Positions 1-4,732 of a DNA stretch of 12,321 nt are shown here, piece by piece (the first letter of the stretch is position 1; every line of letters starts with the position of its first letter). This stretch comes from JADGQA01 sp964579855. Its GTDB lineage: Bacteria; Bacteroidota; Ignavibacteria; UBA10030. Made by a program: the position numbers and the translations under genes. The notes beneath the pieces were generated by a model. It did not search any database, had not been told where the DNA came from, and was given only the letters and a program-made list of their open reading frames with translations. Where the stretch lies: positions 1-12,321 of the forward strand of contig CAZOIM010000116.1 in the NCBI GenBank assembly GCA_964579855.1, in the 5' to 3' direction.

Positions 1-2
1 CG

Positions 3-317
3 GAACGTACAAATGAAAAAACCTCATCTGGTAACAGAGGCAGTCTCTCCGGATTTGCCAAAGGATTATTTATTGGTGGAATACTCGCGACAGTCGCTGC
101 TGCAGTGTTTGCGATGAAGGTTGGAGTGGAGTTGGGGAGCGTGGTGCCAAAAGCAGAGGGAGGTATGCGACAATTAGCTGAGTCCAATTCAGAGGCACGT
201 GTTGCAATTACTGACGGTGCAAAACAGGGTGCCAAATCAGGCAGAGTGTGGCGAGTGATTTTCTATATTGCTTCGGGTATTGCCATGTTTGCTGATTCAA
301 GAAACAAAAATAACTAG
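3..317 (+). CDS. Small membrane protein, 3' part only
   Basis: The frame is open from the left edge (first full codon at 3) to the TAG at 315-317, giving 104 residues. No plausible start lies before the Gly/Ala-rich segment, so the true start is probably outside the window. Visible residues show a polar leader rich in Ser, Asn and Gly, a hydrophobic glycine-containing helix at about residues 18-39, a polar middle rich in Glu, Ala and Lys, and a second hydrophobic stretch near the C-terminus (about 81-96), ending in a polar Asn/Lys tail. A short glycine-rich helix followed by a polar region recalls YtxH-like small membrane proteins, but the usual YtxH motif is absent, so I assign no family. 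The stop lies four bases before the start of the AI-2E gene, suggesting one operon. The ATG at 105 would cut off most of the first helix and is an unlikely start. Confidence 0.6.
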   Translation, partial: ERTNEKTSSGNRGSLSGFAKGLFIGGILATVAAAVFAMKVGVELGSVVPKAEGGMRQLAESNSEARVAITDGAKQGAKSGRVWRVIFYIASGIAMFADSRNKNN

Positions 318-321
318 TCGA

Positions 322-1380
322 ATGCCTGCGCGCAAACATAGAGACGTTATCAACGGAACGCGATTCCTCATTATCGCAGCGGCGATTGTGGTCATTACCT
401 ACGGCATCAACCAGGCTCAGTCGGTTGTTTCATTGTTCCTTGTCTCCGTATTCCTCACTCTCCTTGGGACGCCAGCAGTCCTTTGGTTGGAACGGAAGCG
501 TATTCATACTCTTTTGGCAGTTATGCTCGTCATGGCGTGCATAATTGCTCTCTTATTGATCATCGGAGGACTTGTCGGCGCATCCCTCAGTTCATTCTCG
601 GATTCACTTCCACTGTATCAAAAGCGTCTTCAGGATCAAGCATTTGACCTCAGGGGATCGTTGGCTGCGAAGGGATTTGTCATCACGGACAAGGTCCTGC
701 TCGATTATCTCAATCCCGGATCCGTGATGAGCTTGACGGCCGGCCTGCTTTCAGATCTGGGGTCAATACTCTCCAACATCATTCTCATCCTGCTCACCGT
801 TACGTTTATTCTTCTTGAGGCATCGAGCTTCCCGATAAAGCTTCGTTCTGTGATGGGCGAGCCGCATCGGGTGTTCCCACAGGTTACGGTCTTTGTCAAC
901 GACATCAAGCGCTACATGATCATGAAGACGGTCATCAGTCTGATCGCGGGCGTCACAATAACCATATGGCTGATGATTCTCGGGGTGGATTATCCGGTTC
1001 TTTGGGGATTCATCGCATTTCTGCTTCACTTCATACCAAATTTGGGCATGATTATGGCGGCTATTCCCGCAATGCTGCTGGCATGGATCCAATTCGGTAT
1101 CGGGAGTTCACTTCTCGCAGGTGCGGGCTATTTTATTGTCGGCTTCACGCTGGGAAATGTGGTTGAGCCTCGGTTGATGGGTCGTAAGCTCGGATTATCG
1201 ACCTTGGTAGTATTTCTTTCACTTATTTTTTGGGGGCAACTCCTCGGCCCGATCGGGGTCGTGCTGTGCATCCCGTTCACCATGACATTGAAGTTTGCTT
1301 TCGAATGCAATGAGAGTACTCGATGGATAGCCGTATTGCTCGGTTCGGAAAAGCCCGCAGTAACACTGCCATTGATTTGA
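322..1380 (+). CDS. AI-2E family transporter (inner-membrane permease)
   Basis: This encodes 352 residues, the usual size for the AI-2E/YdiK/TqsA/PerM family (PF01594). Family members are multi-span inner-membrane proteins; TqsA affects autoinducer-2 export, but most relatives have unknown substrates and some are linked to Na+/H+ exchange. Hydrophobic helices lie at about residues 14-33, 35-55, 63-88, 148-166, 203-222, 226-255, 262-280 and 293-325. The most diagnostic stretch is the HFIPN segment at 236-240 followed by a small-residue helix, then GNVVEPRLMG at 278-287 and the C-terminal WGQLLGPIGVVL at 304-315. The polar segment between about 90 and 147 matches the family's central soluble region. 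I chose the ATG at 322 because it follows the upstream stop by four bases and gives a short charged N-terminus before the first helix. An in-frame start at 268 would overlap the upstream gene by 50 bases. There is no clear ribosome binding site, which fits coupling to the upstream gene. The substrate cannot be predicted. Confidence 0.92.
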   Translation: MPARKHRDVINGTRFLIIAAAIVVITYGINQAQSVVSLFLVSVFLTLLGTPAVLWLERKRIHTLLAVMLVMACIIALLLIIGGLVGASLSSFSDSLPLYQKRLQDQAFDLRGSLAAKGFVITDKVLLDYLNPGSVMSLTAGLLSDLGSILSNIILILLTVTFILLEASSFPIKLRSVMGEPHRVFPQVTVFVNDIKRYMIMKTVISLIAGVTITIWLMILGVDYPVLWGFIAFLLHFIPNLGMIMAAIPAMLLAWIQFGIGSSLLAGAGYFIVGFTLGNVVEPRLMGRKLGLSTLVVFLSLIFWGQLLGPIGVVLCIPFTMTLKFAFECNESTRWIAVLLGSEKPAVTLPLI

Positions 1381-1396
1381 AAGACGAAAACACAGG

Positions 1397-1422
1397 CGAG
1401 CACCTGATTGTCCAGGCACTCG
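1397..1422 (+). other. Hairpin between the AI-2E and PAP2 genes
   Basis: CGAG-CA-CCTG pairs with CAGG-CA-CTCG around the six-base loop ATTGTC, giving two four-pair helices separated by a symmetric CA/CA internal loop. It begins 16 bases after the AI-2E stop. No T-run follows (the next bases are AGATATATG), so it is not a classical intrinsic terminator. It might protect the 3' end of the message or attenuate read-through. The pairing is visible; its function is inferred. Confidence 0.35.
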
Positions 1423-1479
1423 AGATATATGATGTGACTTAGAATCCGCTCCACGAACGCTCATGAAGGCGGCATCGCA

Positions 1480-2346
1480 ATGAGGAAATCATTTTGGTTT
1501 GTGTTCTCGATTCTCATGGTTTTCTGCATTGGTCCCACTCAATTCGCGCATTCCCAGTCCAATGCCAATGATTCCTCCATTCATCCTTATCACGTCAATT
1601 ATGGAGTCACCGGGACTATCATTGGTGTCGGTCTTTCAGCAAATTACTTCGGCACAGGGTTGGTCTTCCATAAATCCGAGTTGTCTCCTCTGGAATTGCA
1701 GGGGTTAAACAAGAATATTTTCAACGGTATCGACAGTTGGGCCCTTCATCAAGATCCAACGAAGATGGTTCAATATGGAACCTATTCTGATTATGGTGTA
1801 GCAGTTACCGTTGTTCTTCCGGTCTTCTTGATGCTTGACAAAAAAATTCAAAAGGATTGGCTCGACGTACTTCTCATGTATGTCGAGACTATGTCTATTA
1901 CGCCGAATATTTATGAATGTAGTCCTCTCGGCGTAAACTTTCAGAATCGAATCAGACCCGAAGCGTACTACGATCAACTGTCGCTTGGCCAGAGAACAAG
2001 AGCGGATAACCGGAATTCATTTTACAGCGGCCACGAGGCGGTTGTGACGGCATCGACGTTCTTTATGGTAAAAGTGTACAGTGATTACAATCCCGGGATA
2101 GGATACAACAAGTATCTCTTGTATGGCGCAGCGATGATTCCTCCGCTCATTGAAGGGTATCTTAGAGTGAAAGCGCTTGCCCATTTTCCGTCCGACGTCA
2201 TGGTCGGCATGGGTGTCGGGGCATTATGCGGCGTGATTATTCCTGAATTCCATCGGATTCGTGACAAAAACATATCCCTTGGCATGTATGCTTCTCCTGT
2301 TGCAGCAGGTATAACGGTCGCGTGGAACCCGGATTTCCTAAAATAG
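1480..2346 (+). CDS. Exported PAP2-superfamily phosphatase-like protein
   Basis: This encodes 288 residues. A signal peptide is clear: Arg-Lys at positions 2-3, a hydrophobic core to about 19, and a likely cleavage near AHS-QS at 24-26, so the protein probably acts in the periplasm or envelope. The PAP2 acid-phosphatase motifs are in order: RP at 159-160 (motif 1), SGH at 183-185 within NSFYSGHEA (motif 2), and R229-x5-H235-x3-D239 (motif 3). His185 and His235 would be the catalytic pair, acting on lipid phosphates or pyrophosphates such as undecaprenyl pyrophosphate, phosphatidylglycerophosphate or lipid A. The lysine normally seven residues before the motif-1 arginine is Val152, so activity or substrate may differ. 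Hydrophobic stretches at about 105-119, 186-199, 213-225 and 239-254 fit a membrane-embedded core. The segment AAGITVAWNP near the C-terminus looks like a beta strand. The ATG at 1480 is supported by AAGGCGG at 1466-1472, seven bases upstream. The substrate is unknown. Confidence 0.85.
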   Translation: MRKSFWFVFSILMVFCIGPTQFAHSQSNANDSSIHPYHVNYGVTGTIIGVGLSANYFGTGLVFHKSELSPLELQGLNKNIFNGIDSWALHQDPTKMVQYGTYSDYGVAVTVVLPVFLMLDKKIQKDWLDVLLMYVETMSITPNIYECSPLGVNFQNRIRPEAYYDQLSLGQRTRADNRNSFYSGHEAVVTASTFFMVKVYSDYNPGIGYNKYLLYGAAMIPPLIEGYLRVKALAHFPSDVMVGMGVGALCGVIIPEFHRIRDKNISLGMYASPVAAGITVAWNPDFLK

Positions 2347-2690
2347 CGTACGAAGAGGGGAACGAAAAACCTGTGATGTTTCGGAGTCGGCTTCAAACCT
2401 TCCCTGACTGTCGTTGACAATCGCCGGAAAGGTGTATCTGCCTGTCGGCCTCACCGGAACCTGAGGAGTGCTACTCTTGTGCAAAACCTTCCGCATCCCC
2501 GCCTCATGAAGGATTAACTACTCTTTCATCCCTTTGGACGATTACTTCGTGGCAAGCTATCCACTACCTTTCTGAGAGTGGGAAACCTCGCTCGAGGAGA
2601 ACATCATCACTCCGATGATTCCCTGTAGACATTTTAGATAAGCTCCGTCGTGAGCATTCTCTCGATGAATTTTGGGGATGGATTTGGGAA
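2347..2690. other. Non-coding gap after the PAP2 gene
   Basis: The full gap to the next secure gene runs to 2812 (466 bases). Every plus frame is broken by stops soon after 2346, and the minus-strand frames show no recognisable domain. It holds the first copy of the 27-base repeat (2511-2537), a short inverted repeat ATCATC/GATGAT with a five-base loop (2603-2619), and AGGAGT/ACTCTT around GCT (2465-2479). Neither inverted repeat is followed by a T-run. A TTGACA is present at 2414-2419 but lacks a convincing -10 partner. The gap may contain a decayed gene, a regulatory RNA or simply spacer; the sequence does not decide. Confidence 0.5.
2511..2537 (+). repeat. Dispersed intergenic repeat, copy 1
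   Basis: This 27-base segment begins GGATTAACTACTCTTTCATC and ends in CCTTTGG. It matches 12282-12308 at 26 of 27 positions, the one change being C to T at 2532. Both copies lie in non-coding gaps and in the same orientation. The downstream flank keeps a weaker resemblance (GATTAC versus GATAAC), while the upstream flanks differ. The first and last parts contain GGAT and ATCC, which could pair around a 13-base loop. It may be part of a larger dispersed repeat family or a conserved RNA or protein-binding element. A chance match of this length within 12 kb is very unlikely. Confidence 0.8.
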
Positions 2691-2816
2691 ATGAAAGGAC
2701 TATTGTTTGCTGTGCCGTTTCTAATGCCAGTCGACGTTTTGCGCGAAAATACCTCTCCGCCTCCGTCAGTTGACAGCATGGTGGAAGACAAACGTCGGGC
2801 GTCAGTGTTGTTATGA
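2691..2816 (+). CDS. Possible 41-residue small reading frame before brkB
   Basis: An ATG at 2691 opens 41 codons ending in TGA at 2814-2816, overlapping the ATG of the next gene as ATGA, an arrangement often seen in translationally coupled genes. The N-terminus is hydrophobic (MKGLLFAVPFLM) and the remainder is polar and charged, somewhat like a short signal- or anchor-bearing peptide. The same frame stays open upstream to 2619, encoding an aromatic-rich stretch (DEFWGWIW at about 2664-2687) with no ATG, GTG or TTG start. That leaves two readings: a real small peptide whose translation feeds the BrkB gene, or the tail of a decayed longer gene. There is no strong ribosome binding site (only GGGAA at 2686-2690, directly before the ATG). 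I do not recognise any family. Confidence 0.22.
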   Translation: MKGLLFAVPFLMPVDVLRENTSPPPSVDSMVEDKRRASVLL

Positions 2817-3763
2817 GAACTCTTCGCCTGAAAAATATCTGGTTGTTACTGAGGGATTCGGCGATTGCCTGGGATGATGACAACATTGGGCAGCAAGGTG
2901 CTGCACTTTCTTTCTTTACCGTATTATCTCTCTCGCCGCTGCTTATAGTAGTGATAGTGCTTTCAAGTTTCGGATTCGGTCGGGAGGCAGCGAGCGGCCA
3001 TCTCGTCTCTCAAATTCGCGGATTAATTGGCATTGAAGGAGCGCGGTTTGTTCAAAGTCTGATCTCAAACGCATACAAATCCGACGCCAATCTTCCAGCA
3101 ACGATTTTCAGTGTCGCCATGGTTCTGGTGGGCGCATCGGCGGTGTTCATTTCACTTCGCGATTCACTGAATACGATCTGGCACATTCAGCAAAAACCGA
3201 TGGGTATCGTTCGCGCGTTCCTTCGAGGTCGATTTTTGTCCTTTGCCATGATACTGGGCATTGGTTTCCTTCTACTGGTATCCCTCATTCTCAGCGCGGT
3301 TCTGGCGGCCATGGGCGACTATCTGAGTAAACTCCTTCCCATCCTGGCGGGCTTGGTCAGCCCTCTTGATTTCATAATTTCATTCATTGGCATCACGGCC
3401 ATCTTCGCATTCATGTTCAAGTTCCTTCCGGCCGCAATTCTAAAATGGAAGGATGTGTGGGTTGGAGCCGCGGTGACGTCGCTACTGTTTTCAATCGGAA
3501 AGCTTCTAATCGGGTTGTATCTGGGTAATGGTGCCATAGGTTCAACATTCGGCGCGGCGAGTTCGCTTGTCATCATCATGCTGTGGGCGTACTATTCTTC
3601 ACAAATTGTCCTCTATGGTGCTGAATTCACTCGCCTGTACGCAATGAGATTTGGTTCTAACATTCTTCCAGACGAGAATGGACTTCGTATCGTTATCCGG
3701 AAAGTTAAGACCAGGCCCGCTCACCTATCCCGTCGTACTAGTCATGGATCCGAAAAACATTAG
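2813..3763 (+). CDS. YihY/BrkB family inner-membrane protein
   Basis: This encodes 316 residues of the YihY/virulence factor BrkB family (PF03631), once annotated as ribonuclease BN. The molecular function is not settled; the name derives from a Bordetella serum-resistance locus. Typical features are a cytoplasmic N-terminus, the first helix beginning AALSFFTVLSLSP at 30-42, the SLRDSLNTIWHI segment at 114-125, and the C-terminal block GSTFGAASS at 243-251 followed by a helix and LYGAEFT at 267-273. About six membrane helices can be drawn: 34-54, 97-115, 142-166, 185-206, 216-237 and 250-270. The C-terminal tail from about 286 is basic and probably cytoplasmic. The ATG at 2813 is the first start in frame and gives a normal N-terminus; no good ribosome binding site precedes it, which may mean weak or coupled translation from the small frame ending at 2816. 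Length and motif order are normal for the family. Confidence 0.92.
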   Translation: MRTLRLKNIWLLLRDSAIAWDDDNIGQQGAALSFFTVLSLSPLLIVVIVLSSFGFGREAASGHLVSQIRGLIGIEGARFVQSLISNAYKSDANLPATIFSVAMVLVGASAVFISLRDSLNTIWHIQQKPMGIVRAFLRGRFLSFAMILGIGFLLLVSLILSAVLAAMGDYLSKLLPILAGLVSPLDFIISFIGITAIFAFMFKFLPAAILKWKDVWVGAAVTSLLFSIGKLLIGLYLGNGAIGSTFGAASSLVIIMLWAYYSSQIVLYGAEFTRLYAMRFGSNILPDENGLRIVIRKVKTRPAHLSRRTSHGSEKH

Positions 3764-3868
3764 TGATCAAGATGCAGATGAATAATACTTTTGCGTGAAC
3801 AAGGGAAGGTCAATATTTGATTTGGTGCGTTTGTGAAATCTTAGCCATTGAGAACTGAAACCATGGAT

Positions 3869-3948
3869 TCAGAAAACAAAATGCCGGTTGTCATCGGTCA
3901 CCATAATGGTTTCTTGTAACTGACATAGGCCTCGCATCAGAAAACAAA
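3869..3948 (+). repeat. Pair of 12-base direct repeats in the gap after brkB
   Basis: TCAGAAAACAAA occurs at 3869-3880 and again at 3937-3948, 68 bases apart start to start, and each copy is followed by A or T and then ATG. They lie in the 281-base gap between brkB and the 57-residue gene (3764-4044). Between them is ACCAT-A-ATGGT, a short near-palindrome (3900-3910). The arrangement could be a pair of regulator-binding sites upstream of the small membrane genes, but in an A-rich region chance is not excluded. Otherwise the gap shows only very short reading frames and no clear promoter. Confidence 0.4.
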
Positions 3949-4031
3949 TATGATTACGAATTGGAAATCAATGCAAGAACGGAATCTCCTTCTGCCCCCG
4001 TCGCAAGGCGAAAGTGGCGGCAACTTTGACG

Positions 4032-4039
4032 AGAAGGGA
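4032..4039 (+). promoter_or_regulatory. Ribosome binding site for the 57-residue gene
   Basis: AGAAGGGA lies five bases before the ATG at 4045. It is the main support for reading this short frame, rather than the overlapping frame on the same strand, as the gene. Confidence 0.6.
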
Positions 4040-4044
4040 ATATT

Positions 4045-4218
4045 ATGTCATACGTACTGTACGTCGTTGGATATTTGATCGTAATCGGCGGATTGATTTA
4101 CGGCGCCGTCCTTTTGCATGTACCCACACCGTGGATTGTCGTAGGTTCCGTGGTGCTCGTGGGTATCGCAATTCTGACGGGTGTCAAAGCCACACGTCAA
4201 AAAGATCCAAGTAACTAG
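4045..4218 (+). CDS. 57-residue two-helix membrane protein
   Basis: ATG at 4045 to TAG at 4216-4218 gives 57 residues. The protein is nearly all membrane: helix 1 at about 3-24 (Tyr-, Val-, Ile- and Gly-rich), a short HVPTPW turn at 25-30, helix 2 at about 31-47, then a basic, polar tail (KATRQKDPSN) probably in the cytoplasm. A good ribosome binding site precedes it. It sits just before the YtxH-domain gene, and both encode tiny membrane proteins, so they probably share a transcript, although a hairpin lies between them. I do not recognise a named family. A second frame on the same strand overlaps it (4014-4214), but its product is Arg-rich with no domain and no ribosome binding site, so I treat that as a shadow. 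The function is unknown; a small membrane stress protein is one possibility. Confidence 0.7.
   Translation: MSYVLYVVGYLIVIGGLIYGAVLLHVPTPWIVVGSVVLVGIAILTGVKATRQKDPSN
4052..4064. repeat. Perfect 13-base palindrome at codons 3-7
   Basis: ACGTAC-T-GTACGT is an exact inverted repeat beginning seven bases after the first base of the start codon of the 57-residue gene. The one-base centre makes an RNA hairpin unlikely, so if functional it would act as a duplex DNA site for a dimeric regulator. It could equally be a by-product of the Tyr-Val-Leu-Tyr-Val codons. Confidence 0.3.
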
Positions 4219-4247
4219 TCACTGTTTTGTTGGTGTTTTCGTTGCAA

Positions 4248-4267
4248 CCATGGCGTTGTTGCCATGG
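4248..4267 (+). terminator. Hairpin between the 57-residue gene and the YtxH gene
   Basis: CCATGGC pairs exactly with GCCATGG around the loop GTTGTT. It lies 30 bases after the TAG of the 57-residue gene and 33 bases before the ATG at 4301. The bases after it (GGCAATTCTTATT) are moderately T-rich but contain no clean T-run. It could be a weak or partial terminator setting the ratio of the two small genes, or a stabilising structure at the start of the YtxH message. Confidence 0.35.
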
Positions 4268-4300
4268 GGCAATTCTTATTCATAGATAAAGGTGAAAACC

Positions 4301-4525
4301 ATGAACACAGGAAAAGTATTACTAGGTATCGTCGCAGGTGCCGCAGCCGGCGCCATAATGGGACTGCTATTTGCACCGGCAAAAGGTTCCATGACGAGAA
4401 AGAGAATAGCTCGGAAGAGTGAAGACGCGAAGGAAAAGTTCGGTGAGTACATCGATGTCCTGGCTGACGAGTACAATAGCGTGAAAGATGGAGCTGCAGA
4501 CCTTGCGAACAAGATCCGAGAATAG
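4301..4525 (+). CDS. YtxH domain-containing small membrane protein
   Basis: This encodes 74 residues with the layout of the YtxH family (PF12732): a Gly/Ala-rich helix at about residues 6-25, the signature GLLFAP at 21-26 followed by a basic segment (KGSMTRKRIARK), then a charged amphipathic C-terminal helix rich in Lys, Glu and Asp (about 40-74) that may form a coiled coil. Family members are general-stress or envelope-associated proteins of unknown biochemical activity, attached to the membrane with the charged part in the cytoplasm. The ATG at 4301 has AAAGGTG at 4288-4294 six bases upstream. An in-frame GTG at 4292 is possible but overlaps that ribosome binding site. The position next to another tiny membrane protein and upstream of the TAM genes suggests an envelope role; that is inference. 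Confidence 0.88.
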   Translation: MNTGKVLLGIVAGAAAGAIMGLLFAPAKGSMTRKRIARKSEDAKEKFGEYIDVLADEYNSVKDGAADLANKIRE

Positions 4526-4721
4526 TATCCCTCTGTGATCGGACGGATTGGCCAGAAAGAACAAGATCAAAGAACGCCAGGGTACGTTTGTCTGCAGTAA
4601 TCATGTTCGTGTATCCTTGATTGACCTCCATGAGATGATTCCGGATGGTGCGTGGACTGTTGTGTTCTGCAGTCCCGGTCTGGAGCGTTCTCAACATTCC
4701 CACTCTACGTACCCTCTCCAT

Positions 4722-4728
4722 AGGAGGA
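4722..4728 (+). promoter_or_regulatory. Strong ribosome binding site for tamB
   Basis: AGGAGGA is the best Shine-Dalgarno sequence in the window. Its GGAGG ends five bases before an ATA codon at 4733, which is in frame with tamB. No ATG, GTG or TTG stands at a suitable distance in that frame. This decides the proposed start of tamB. Confidence 0.7.
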
Positions 4729-4732
4729 ACAA

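Noticed and set aside
13..114. A 33-residue frame starting at ATG 13.
   Set aside because: It overlaps the frame encoding a clear glycine-rich membrane helix that continues to 317; it looks like a shadow.
311..319. The 9-mer TAACTAGTC recurs at 4212-4220, at the end of another small membrane gene.
   Set aside because: Both copies come from an Asn codon followed by TAG; nine bases is short enough for chance and the flanks do not match.
268..321. An earlier in-frame start for the AI-2E gene at 268.
   Set aside because: It would overlap the upstream gene by 50 bases and add a non-typical N-terminal extension; the ATG at 322 follows the upstream stop directly.
2414..2438. TTGACA as a possible -35 promoter element.
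   Set aside because: No acceptable -10 element is found at normal spacing, and no gene starts soon after it.
2511..2550. The dispersed repeat as an integron attC-like site or CRISPR repeat.
   Set aside because: The AAC-type elements are not in inverted arrangement, there is no integrase, and the copies are 9.8 kb apart rather than regularly spaced.
3950..4078. A 42-residue frame upstream of the 57-residue gene.
   Set aside because: It has no ribosome binding site and no domain, and overlaps the better-supported small gene in another frame.
4215..4721. A 168-residue minus-strand open frame.
   Set aside because: It runs antisense through the YtxH gene, has no recognisable domain, and its product is Arg/Ser/Leu-rich as expected of a shadow frame.
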